Assembly: GCA_020465985.1 (NCBI GenBank) | Contig: JAANYP010004803.1 | Coordinates: 124,001 to 188,000 of the forward strand | DNA length: 64,000 bases | Reading direction: 5' to 3' | DNA from: Centrapalus pauciflorus | Lineage: Eukaryota; Streptophyta; Magnoliopsida; Asterales; Asteraceae | Part shown: in pieces, positions 50,494 through 61,100 of the stretch | How the letters are laid out: every line of letters begins with the position of its first letter | Position numbering within the stretch: position 1 is the first letter of the stretch | Translations under genes and position numbers: made by a program | The notes under the pieces: model-generated | What the model was told of the DNA's origin: nothing | Seen by the model: only the letters and a program-made list of their open reading frames with translations | Database searches by the model: none

Positions 50494-51129
50494 GTGGCAG
50501 CAGAGGTTGAGGCGAATAAGGCGCTGGCATTGAGGGAGGCGGAGCAGCAGAAGGAGGTCGAAATCATGAACGCGTTGACTCAGACCGAGAAACTTAAAGT
50601 TGCGAAGCTAGCGTTGAGTATGTAACTAAGGTAAGTTATTTTATTACCCCCAACGGTTTGTAAAATTTTCAATTAATCCCATATCAAAACATGACCATTT
50701 GGTTATTATAATTTCTTTTAAATATTCTCATTAAAACAAGAATTATATAAATTGACGTTTATATCTATGTTTGAAAACTTTGTTTTTTTATAATTTAATG
50801 TTAACAAAGATAAAAGAGGCGAATTGGGAGCTTTACAAGAAGTAAAAGGCTGCTGAAGCAATTCTGTTCGAGAAAGCAAAAGAAGCGGAGACACAGAAGG
50901 TACCTCCTTACGTACCCTTAAGGGTGCGTTGGGAGGGAACTGCGGTGCTATAAGAGACTTTTTAATGATTAGCATTTGGATGGTTGCAAACAGTGGTAGA
51001 GTGGGAGGTGATGGTGGTGTGATGAAGGAAGTTGCCGGTGTGTACAAAATGTTGCTGCTATTATTTATGATGGTTCATGAACAAACGGGAATGCTTCCAC
51101 CAACTTTGATGGCCAAGATCGATCACTGA
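50494..51129 (+). pseudogene. Flotillin-like gene fragment, 3' half, broken
   Basis: Piece 1 (50494-50631) reads VAAEVEANKALALREAEQQK, EVEIMNALTQTEKLKVAKLA; a one-base shift then gives VEYVTK. Piece 2 (about 50811-50899) reads EANWELYKK, a stop in place of glutamine, then KAAEAILFEKAKEAETQK. Piece 3 (50924-51129) reads ALGGNCGAIRDFLMIS, IWMVANSG, VMKEVAGVYKML and VHEQTGMLPP. This order is that of the coiled-coil and C-terminal regions of plant flotillin-like membrane-raft proteins. Between pieces 2 and 3, and again after FLMIS, expected segments are deleted. The frameshift, stop and deletions make it non-functional. Confidence 0.9.
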
Positions 51130-51423
51130 ATCCTAAATGTTTGATATTTCGCTGTCATATAATCGTATCAAACAATGCTTTTATTTTTTAGTTTATTATA
51201 ACCTTCATGTAAGTTTGATATAATATATTTACCATTTAAAATAATTTTTCTTTATATATATTGATGTCGTAGTTTTTTGAAAAATTGCATTTTAAAAGTT
51301 CAATTTTTGTAAAAATTTGATAAAATCCAGACTCAAAATTGGTTAGTCTCTGTAATTCTGTAATAGCTAATTACAGATTGGGTAGCATGAGTACGTTGCA
51401 ATACATGTTCTAAATTTGTATTA

Positions 51424-51530
51424 GAGGGTGTTTGGTTTTGCGTTATGAACCATATTATCAGCTTATTACGTTACAATAACGCAAATAATTAGTTTGAAGT
51501 GTTTGGATTGCATACGTTAACAAGTGATTA
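51424..51530. mobile_element. MITE-like end at the Helitron insertion site
   Basis: GAGGGTGTTTGGTTTTGCGT opens a stretch with repeated GCGTTA and TAACGCA words in opposed orientation. It runs up to the A at 51530, where the Helitron begins, so the Helitron probably landed in this element; the rest would lie beyond the other end, outside the window. Confidence 0.5.
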
Positions 51531-51560
51531 CTAGTGTTATACCCGTGCGGTGCACGGGAT
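51531..51560 (-). terminator. Helitron 3' terminal hairpin and CTAG
   Basis: On the minus strand CCCGTGCACCGCACGGG (stem 7, loop 3) is followed by TATAACACTAG. In Helitrons this hairpin acts as the transposition stop signal near the 3' end. The stem is perfect, in contrast to the mismatched copies at 7386, 16305 and 29660. Confidence 0.9.
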
Positions 51561-52180
51561 GTATGTTCCTTGAACAATCTTTATAAATGTATTTTAAAAT
51601 GTGTTGCATTAAAATGAATCATTACATGCAATGGTTAAAAAAACGTATTATGTTAACAAATTTATTAATCTTGGTCTTTATTTGTAAATATACATATGTA
51701 ATATATATTGACTATCTTCGTATTTCAGTCAGTATGACATTTTATTTTCATGAGTATATCCAGTTTGTTTTATTTAGTCTAGACACTAAGCATGAATGTT
51801 ATTAATTTGTGGACACGATTATTACAACATGACATTTTCACCAAATGTTCTACAATCTTCTCCCACTACCTGTATTGAAACTGTGGGGTAAAAAAAATGT
51901 GATATACGAAATTATTTATATGTAAATTATAAAGTGTTAGCAGGTACAAATACTCGGTTAATATAAAACTGATAAACATCTTAACGATAATAACAACTAC
52001 TAATAATACCACATCAAACAATTAATGTTGCATATAACATAACCTTCCATAAATAACACATAATGACAGGTTAATAAAACATCAGTCCTGGAACATTCTT
52101 CTAACGTTGTCTGCTTCTGGCATTTGCGGTTCGATAATTACGTTCGTTAAATCCGTGGAAAACAGCATATTCACTAAAAA
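51561..52180 (-). other. Helitron 3' non-coding region
   Basis: About 620 bases with no gene, between the terminal hairpin and the short RPA-like gene. The open frame at 51587-51805 on the plus strand has no motif. Confidence 0.6.
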
Positions 52181-53213
52181 TTATAAAACATAGAATAACG
52201 AATTATTAATAAGTGAAGTGTTGCATAAATATTCATAAATGAAACCATTGCAAGTATATGAAACCATACTTGAATCAAAATGTCTAAGAGTAACCCGCGA
52301 AACGTAGATTACAGATCTTGTTATCATGGCACGATAAAAACGTACATGCTTCGTCTGTGTAGTGGCATACAACTTCAGCTTCATCTTATATCCACTAAAC
52401 ATAATACAAGTTAGAAACCAAAGAAATTTTGTATAGTAAAGAAACTGTACATAAGAAAAAATGATGAAGACATGTAAAACATACACTTACGTATCATCCT
52501 GTAACAATACTTCAAACGATGAGCTGTAAAAGTTGAAAAATGTGGCACTAATCCTACGACCGAATATGATCTTTCCCACAACATCTAACATAATGTAATT
52601 GACAAGTTAGCTGTCATATTTTAAAATGCATTATGCGCACAAAACAAAATTTATATACACAATCATAGTAAAGAAAGAGACATACCAATCATTAAGCGTG
52701 AGGTCATCGTTTTCTGGACAATACTTTTAAGTGACGGCACCAAGGGATATAAAGGAACAATGCGCTCGATGTCAGTCGTAACCGGTGTAATAGTTGTATT
52801 TTTAGTAAAATGCATATTCCACTCAGAACGTAAAAATTGAAACGATCCAAAGCTTGGATATTGATTACAGCTTCCTTCAATTTTGAACCGACGAAAATGA
52901 AACACACCACCGGTCAAATTCCTCCAATTGTATAGATGCATCAACTCAAATGGTATAATGGCTGCCATTTTATCCCTCTAGTACAAATTGTATGAATGAT
53001 GAATTTACTTAGAAAAACAAATTCGTACAACGTATACGTAATATGAGTATTTTTTTAGTATTTACCACTTACAGTTTTATCAATGCAAATTAATATGAGC
53101 ACGTCATTCCGATCATGTTTGTATACGAAGTCCACTCGAACAGCAGTAATATCCCACAGTGCATGAGGATGTGTAAGTGATGAAAAAACTTCAACCGTCC
53201 AAGGAGAACACAT
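52181..53213 (-). CDS. Third, short RPA-like OB-fold protein of the Helitron
   Basis: Predicted exons (minus): 53213-53073, 52977-52686, 52584-52491, 52394-52181; together 741 nt, 246 residues. All introns have GT-AG ends. The exon joins fall in phases 0, 1 and 2, exactly as for the first three introns of the two RPA70-like genes upstream, and the joins create the same kind of words (IDVVGKIIFG here, DVIGILRVW there). The first part fits OB-fold 1 (HALWDITAVRVDFVYKH; VFHFRRFKIEG), the second the start of OB-fold 2. It lacks the rest of OB 2 and the zinc-ribbon OB 3. Sequence is very diverged, and the start ATG at 53213 (or one 42 bases upstream) is a guess. It may bind single-stranded DNA, act as a partner of the other two, or be decaying. 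The last exon is the weakest call. Confidence 0.65.
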
Positions 53214-53719
53214 TGCCTTCAAATGCAACAGATGGTGTTGATTTACAAAAATATGCAAATAATATTATAATTGTTGTATCATAAAATAAATAAAGTAAAC
53301 CAATAACCAAAACACAATTGAACACAAAAAAAAAAAAAAAAAACAAATTAACTATTATGCATGCATATCCATGAAATTACTATAAACATCACTTGGGAGC
53401 ATATATAATGCAATATATTACACATTAAAAACACATAAACATTAAAAAGGAAGTTGAATGTCATTTGACTTGTAGCTCATGTACTATCATAAATGTATAC
53501 AATTTAACTAATAAACAAAATGGCAAATCTGTTATGATAAGATTTAAAATAAACGATGTAAACGACGAATAATTCATCAATGCATGGTCAGGGAACAAAA
53601 GTAATCATATTATGTGCAACATTGATAACCGACGTGGAATATTGAGCCGATTAAATTGGTATCCAGAACATCAAATCCAATAGGCTAATGTTGAAGATAA
53701 ATACGAATAGAAAATTTGT
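53214..53719 (-). other. Spacer between the RPA-like genes
   Basis: About 500 AT-rich bases with an A-run at 53328-53343 on the plus strand, which is a T-run on the gene strand. It must hold the end of the upstream transcript and the promoter of the short gene; no TATA box stands out. Confidence 0.5.
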
Positions 53720-55716
53720 TCATGTGGTGTATTGGTCATTGGAACCAACATTAGAAGTTGACGGAAGTGTCTGAGCGGGCTCTGAATTGGATAGATGATT
53801 GTTGAATACAGATTCGTAATCACCATGGTATTTGGAAACTGTAAATCTCCGAATATAGTTGGGCGACATATTAAAGGTATCAACTTTGATATCAAGTACA
53901 ACATGTCGAGCACAAAGATGGTCTATGAAGAACCAATAGATCCAATCGCAATCATCACGAGCCTGATACATAAACAACCAATTTTGTTTCCGTAAATCAC
54001 GTCGGAACTAAATGTATAGTAAAGTAGTATTTTTAGGCAACGAACCTCTCTTAAACTTTTTTTAAGTACCTCGCTTGCAGTAAGGCCTACAAGCATCGTG
54101 GCATCTGCGTTAAAAAGAACGCAACTCATCTCAAATGAGTTGTTCCTGACCCGAAGTACCAACTTGTACCTATAGCTAGACAAAGTCAAAAAATAACATA
54201 TAATCAATTATCATATGACAGCTAGTGAGCAACACATACGCTTGTCGAACGCTCGTGAGATATTGTTTGCAGGAGTCACAATAATAACGACGACCATGGA
54301 GTACCGCCTTCTTATAGCATGCAACACACTGAATGAACTTCCAATCGGTAGACAGGTCAATGTCTACAATTATGCCATCAACTGTAAATATTGTCCCCTA
54401 TAGTAATCAAATCATTATGTAAGTCAAATGATTGACTGGGTATAATCATTTGACTTATTTCGTACCTCACTAACTCCCGCATCCAAACGTGTGTACACAT
54501 CTTCAATACTAATTGTATTTATAACATATGTGCCTGGGTTGGTAGGTCCAAAAACAACCGGTTGCACTGGACTGTAAAAATATAAACAATGATTCAATTC
54601 ATGTGAACATAACAATAACGCGACAATAATGTAACCAAGTAATGCAAGAATGTTACCATGCGTTGAAACTGTTGACATCTGAAATGGAAAGGCCAATAAA
54701 GAAATGTGTCGCTGAAGTTGTGTTTAAGTATACCTCCCCTTAAAGGCAAAAAACGCATGAGAATGTATACAACTTACGAAGGACAAATATTAGTCTATAT
54801 ACATATGATAGACATACGTTTATAGCTACGAACTGTGCAACATGTTAGGACAACAACAACATTGACGTGTTCTTTTGCGTGAATCATCTCATCTGTGTAC
54901 TTTAAGGCTGATGACCCCCACAGCGAAACTTCCAACCTCACATCACTGAATTCAAAAGAACTGATAAAACTATGCAAAGTGATAAAAAACAACCATCAAT
55001 CATTAAAGAAAGAGAAACCTCGCATCGGCAATCACAATTTTACGAACGACAGATCGAGACGACGTTATCGTTCCAGACTTTGTATCTATTGGGTTCCATA
55101 CACGAAGTATCCCAATGACATCTAGGAATAAAACAATTGATCAACACACAATGTAAAAGTAACCTCAAAACCAAATATAATGTATTTAACTGTATTGGTA
55201 CCTGTTAGATATGTATCATCATTAACGCGACATTTAATGTCAGTGAACGGGACAAAGTCAAAGACATGAGGCTCGTATAAAGAAACACAGGTTGGTGATT
55301 GTAAATCCATAGAAGTCGCAGCGGAAAATTGAATGAAGATATCACGTTTTAAAGGTCTATATTTCACTGCATAATTAAGAACAGTGAATCGACGTATCGT
55401 GTAAACACGACCTTCAATAATAGAGGTTGTGAACCTATCCATAATGTACTTAGGAACCAATGCATGAATCATTGATCGCTGAAGGATACAAAAGAAAATA
55501 AAATGTTAGTGTTTGAAATAAGAATTCACAACCTAATAACACTATGAACAACAATCTTACCCGTTCATCAACTAATATGATGTTAAGAGAAATTGCACGA
55601 TCGTTGTGTGGATTGTATGCAATCCATACGCGTGAAACGATGACATTAATACAACAATTATCGGTCGCCAAAGGTCTCAAATTGGTGATATAGGAAGGCG
55701 TTGATGGTGATGTCAT
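53720..55716 (-). CDS. RPA70-like single-strand-DNA-binding protein, second Helitron copy
   Basis: Nine predicted exons (minus): 55716-55561, 55478-55202, 55121-55019, 54945-54818, 54738-54657, 54571-54466, 54397-54240, 54169-54070, 53962-53720; 1353 nt, 450 residues, no stop, all GT-AG. Domains: OB 1 (about 10-145, VIVSRVWIAYNP, VYTIRRFTVLNY), OB 2 (about 146-275, DVIGILRVW, EVSLWGS), OB 3 (about 285-400) with a zinc ribbon, Cys 308, 311, 324 and 327. The order and intron positions are those of the neighbour RPA-like gene. Plant Helitrons are known to carry such genes; the proteins likely protect the displaced strand in transposition and act in the nucleus. It differs strongly in sequence from the first copy, so the duplication is old. 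Exon borders are by eye, but the frame closes exactly. Confidence 0.9.
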
Positions 55717-56021
55717 TGGACAATAACTACATTGAAAATACCATAAGCGCAACAAACAGGATGTAAAAACAAAAGTTTTAGTCGTAGTAAATGGCTTCAA
55801 CATGTTAAAATCAATTGGGTTTTCAACCATGTAAACCAAAAGAGCGGTATTATCATATCATTTGTACAAGTAACAAATATTGATCTATATTAGACTACAT
55901 TTTTTCTTCTTCAATAAAATAGATTTCACAAGACAAATGTAAAAAAATGTATATAACATGATAAACAAACTAAATTGTCATGGTAATGGTGAAAAGTAAT
56001 GCAACTTCATCTAAGGTTCGT
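55717..56021 (-). other. Spacer between the two full RPA-like genes
   Basis: About 300 AT-rich bases. An open frame runs through part of it (to 55839) but without similarity to RPA; the ATG at 55716 fits the family start better. It should contain the second gene's promoter. Confidence 0.5.
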
Positions 56022-58190
56022 TTACTGTTTATCAGCAGGCACAGTCACTACCCCGCTGGTTGGGTTCGTCATAGCTTGATCATCATTATATACAATATTA
56101 GACGAAGACGATGACAGAGTTGACTGATCATAAAGCATGTCATCCAAAAGGCCTTGCATGTAATCAATATCGGTCGATGCCAGTTCATCGGTGGTCGTGT
56201 AATTCTCAACATGTGTGGCCTTTAAAACAGAATTCGCGACAACCTGTTTGGTCGTACGGACTGCAACATTTGTGGTCGATGTCGGACCATCAGCGTACTG
56301 CTTGTATAACTTTGTTACAGTAAATCTCTTGTTGCAATGGGGGTATAGGTTAAGGCTATCAATTTTGACTTCAACAACCAACCGGCGAGATGATAAGGTG
56401 TCAAACAGGTAGTTATACAACCAATTTGGATCATCACCGCCCTGAAAACCATGATTGCATCAAAATGTGAAAACATTAAAGAACATAAAAAGACAATAGT
56501 GTGAAACTTAATACCTGATTCCTTAATAACCCAAGCAACTCATCAACACTATACTTAATTAATTCGGTTGCGACGTAATCAAAGAAAACACAACACATCT
56601 CATGCATTCCGTTCTTCAAAATAAGTATCAACTTATACCTAAAAACCAACAAACGTCACAAAAAGTAGACAGTAAAAATTGTTAGAAAGGGCTAACAATG
56701 CATACGTCTGTCTTGGGTTGGTAACCACACCGCGACATCGATCACAATAATAGTGTGCATCGATTAGGGTTGCCTTTTTGAAGCATGTTGTGCATTCTAC
56801 AAACCTCCACCCATGATGTAAGTCCACATCACAGATTATTGCATCAACAGTAAACCGTGTACCCTATCAATAAAACCACAATAAACATGTATGTACCATT
56901 ATGTATGGAAAGAACACTATAAGTCGATTCCATATAAATACCTCAGGCACACCCACTCTCAAACGTGTGAAAATGTCTTCTATACTCGTAACTGTGGGTA
57001 ACTCATCAACTGGGTCATTAGATCTGAATGTTATAGGTTGGATTGCACTGTATAATATGGTGGCCGGCGTAAGTTGACTTAATATGCAAATAATTATACC
57101 TTCAGATGATAAAATGACATAAGACATAACATATTACCACTGTGCATACAGTGCGACATCGGCAGTCGGAAGGTCTAAATAAAGTTGTGATGCCGAAGTT
57201 GTTTCTAATTGGGGGGAACCTTAAATAGAAAAAACAACCGATCAACATCAATTAGTATTGTCTTTGTATATAAACAAATTTAAGGATTGTGATGAACAAC
57301 CTTGATATTGCCTAACTTTGCAAGAAGTTAGTATGAGAACAACATTTGTATTTTGTCTAGCATGCATAGCTGAATCAGTAATTTGAGAGGCCAAATGTCC
57401 CCACAATACGACATTAACGCTTCGTCCACTGTAGGAGAAAACACCAATACTCTTTTAAGGGACAATGTAAAAAAGGTAAATGGTAATGACATGAAGAAAA
57501 TGTCAAATCACCTTGTATCACCAAGCACAATCTTACGAACAATTGAGTTACTACTCTGAACACGACTAACGTTGTTTTGAGCTGACCAGACACGTAAGAT
57601 GCCAATCACATCTACAATATATGTGCAAGGATTTATTAAATGACAAAGCACATTATACGGAACAATGTAAAGTGGTAAGAATTGAGTACCTGAAAGGTAA
57701 GTATCATCTCCTGTTCGCATGGTGATTAAATCAAAAGGAACAAACTCAAAAGTGTAGCGTATAAACGAAGATGGATCCAAATGTGATGGTTGTAGGGTTG
57801 TTTGACTAAAGAATTCTATATAAAATTCACGGCGCAAGGGCCTAAACTTGACTTCATAGTTCAACACAGAAAATCTATGAACTTTATACACAAATCCCTC
57901 AGTAACTAAGTCTTTGAATTTGGATATTAGCCGCATCGGTACCTTTCCATGTATGGAACCACCCTATTTATTTAAAACATGAGATAAGTTAAACAAAACT
58001 AAATGTGAGGTTTTTCATAAAACACCAGTACACAACTTACGTGTTCGTCAACAAAAATCATATCAAAAGACATAATTTTGTTGTTGGTTGGGTTGCATGC
58101 CATCCACGCCCGCGAAACCATCACATGTATTGTCCATTTATCAATCAAATTGGGTTTCAAATTACGGATACAACAATAACGAACACTCAT
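56022..58190 (-). CDS. RPA70-like single-strand-DNA-binding protein, first Helitron copy
   Basis: Nine predicted exons (minus): 58190-58041, 57963-57690, 57611-57512, 57428-57301, 57219-57138, 57047-56942, 56863-56706, 56638-56515, 56441-56022; 1542 nt, 513 residues, open, GT-AG throughout. OB 1 (about 8-140: LKPNLIDKWTIHVMVSRAW, VYKVHRFSVLNYEVKFRPL), OB 2 (about 142-275: DVIGILRVWSAQ, VVLWGHLASQI), OB 3 (about 280-425) with Cys 304, 307, 320 and 323 in the C-terminal zinc ribbon, then a Ser/Thr- and Asp-rich tail of about 80 residues without known domain. Human or plant cellular RPA70 is longer and has an N-terminal interaction domain that this lacks. It follows the Rep-helicase at once: its ATG overlaps that gene's stop (ATGA). 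Probable role: binding the single strand made by the helicase. Confidence 0.92.
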
Positions 58191-61100
58191 CGTTCCTCAA
58201 CTGCCACAATAAGAAGCAAACATATGTTATCAAATAAGTAAATATCATACACACCATCGTTCTTGCAAAACAATGTGTTAAAGGGTATACATGCATGTAG
58301 GTATAGAAATAGCATCATAACACGCATACCAATCGGCAAGTTTGAAAACACCTCCTTATAAACAATGTTTTGGGTCAGATTATTTGCACATTTCCCTCCA
58401 TTGTCAATATAAAAGTGAAGTCCAGAACGCGAGGTAACACGCGAGGCGACAACATAAAGTTGGCCATGGCTGAAAACCGGCTTCGTAAGGTATGCACAAA
58501 CACGAGCAAATGTTTGGCCTTGACTTTTATTAATTGTCATTGCAAAGCAAACTTTCACGGGAAACTGTCTTCGTTTAAACTGAAACGGCCATGAGGTATC
58601 TGTAGGGGTCATATCAACACGACTTATGAATGCCTTCTGACCAGCATGACTACCAGTTATTATGATACCTTCGAAAACTGTCCGACTAATTTGAGTAATG
58701 ATAAGTCGCGTTCCATTACACAAACCACGTTGCAGGTTCAAATTTCGAAGCAATATAATCGGGGCACCAATTTTAAGTGGTAAACTATGGTTTGGGATTC
58801 CAGAAAATCGGAGCGTATTGAGGAATTCAGGGGGATACATTAACTGCATCTCCTCCAAATTATCTGTGCTCGCACAAATCTCATCGGCGCTAAACAACTC
58901 ATGTGCTTCAGATGGCATAAGCGCCAACACACGGAGGTTATTATCATCAACCATATCATTTGTTGGACATAAGATACAACGTTCTTTTAAGTAAGCAGGT
59001 TCGTTGATGTTAGCTAAAAGGTCTGGATATATACTGTCTATAACCGCACCAATAGGATCATCAGCACATGAAATAAGCAGGTCATCAGGAATAGTAATCC
59101 ATGTCGGCTCAACTTCATCATTTATGGTAACAGCAGGAAGTTTTCCGTCTCCCATATCCAATATCCACTTTTTAAAAGCAACCATCAAATCTGCATTTGA
59201 AGAGTTGGTTGTTGAATCACAAATGCGCATGTTTCGCGTCAAAACAAACACCTTACAAGCCGGCCAGATAAGTAATGATTTGTTCACAACAGATGAAACG
59301 ACATCAAACCGCGTCCCATGGGTAACAACAGGCAATATTTGTCTAAAATCACCGCCAAGCACAACAACCTTGCCCCCAAAAACTGTACGTGCAGCAGTAC
59401 CCACTGAGTGCTTACAAACATCACGTAATGTCCGATCAACTGCCTCAAAGCCATACCGATGTTGTAAAGGTGCCTCATCCCAAATGATTAGTTCTGCTTC
59501 CCTAACCAAATCCCCAAGATCAGAAATAACATCAATGCCACAACACGAATCGACATCAATGTCAATAGGAATACGAAAACGTGAATGAGCGGTACGACCT
59601 CCAGGAAGCAACATCGATGCGATTCCGGAAGACGCAACAGATAACACAATCTTATTAGATGCACGCATCCACGAAATCAATGTCCTCCATAAAAATGTCT
59701 TGCCAGTACCACCACTCCCATATACAAAATAAAGACCACCCTTGTTGCCAATAACTGCATCCTTAATTGTGTCAAACACCTCTCGTTGTTGTATATTTAA
59801 CTTAGGCAATGATTCCGAAAACAATAGAAGTTCAACATTGATATCATACATTCTTTCCATAGCAAGCAACCTATTTCTACCAATGTTGACTAATGCACGA
59901 TCAATTTGTGGAAGGTTTGGAAAATCATCTAGTGATCTACCATTTCCATTTAAAATTTTCTCAATTTCAAGCAACGTATACGTTATAATTTCATGTTCAC
60001 TAAGCTCCAAATCTTGAGATTGTAACAACATGCGTTGGTGATGTAAAACATCATCTGAAATGTACGACAACGATGCCCTAAAAAATTGTGCATGGTCAAC
60101 AACGGTACAAAATAGCAAAATTGTCACAAATAGTTCACGGAGCTGGTTACCCATCTGCCATTGCGATGCTTCCCGGATGCATTGAATCCATTCACTGTCA
60201 TCTCCCAATAAGCTTAATGATTTGCACGCAGACATATATGTAGGATGTTCTATACCATCAACTGTCCGAATGTCAGCAAAACATGTAGGTCCCCTTACAA
60301 CATTCAATAACAATCGTAAATAATAACGCTCACCCATTGTAGGAGGCACATAATAAATGCGACCAATGACATGACCATTTTTACGTGGTCTCCACTCTTT
60401 ATCTTTGTCATGCCATGTGAACCATGTGGGATACTCAACATATGTTAAATGACGACCATTTGGGTAGCGTTGGTTTGCATCCATCCATGCCATAAATTTA
60501 GTCATCACATTCGAAGCTCTCTCAATAACAGACATCGGATCGTCATTATCTCTAAAGTAAATAGTCTGACAGTCTTCCTCATGAAAAGTCAATCGCTCAA
60601 CAGCAACCGATCGATAGTGCATGTCAAAGTCAAACAACTTCCAGCAGGCCTCCGATGCAGAGATGTAACGACAATTGATGTAACCCACAATCTCATTGTC
60701 ATTCTGTAGTACGGAGTAAAAGGACGTTCTGGTTGATTGTCTACTACGAACATGCGAATGTTGTTGACCATCAACGACAATTGTTGCACGATCGGGGCCT
60801 TTGTTCAAATATTTAAATAGATACTTTACCAACTGGCCATGGTTACACCATTCGACGTTTATGTGACAATTGTATTTTACAATCAAATCAACATTATGTG
60901 GAACAACAAAACGGTTGTCGATTCGTATTTCATGACAACCTACCTTTGCTTGTCGGCCATTATTCGGCCGCTTATACGATGGCCACCCATCACGTCTAAT
61001 GCATGTTTGGGCAAAAAAAATTTTTGGGTAATTTTTGGAGCACCTACCGTCCTGCATGCACGGACTTGAATGATTAAGTTCCCCACATGGACCGTGGATC

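Noticed and set aside
51587..51805. 72-codon open frame on the plus strand inside the Helitron 3' region
   Set aside because: AT-rich, no motif, and opposite to all Helitron genes.
59004..59588. 194-codon plus-strand frame opposite the helicase
   Set aside because: It is a shadow of the Rep-helicase coding strand with no motif of its own.
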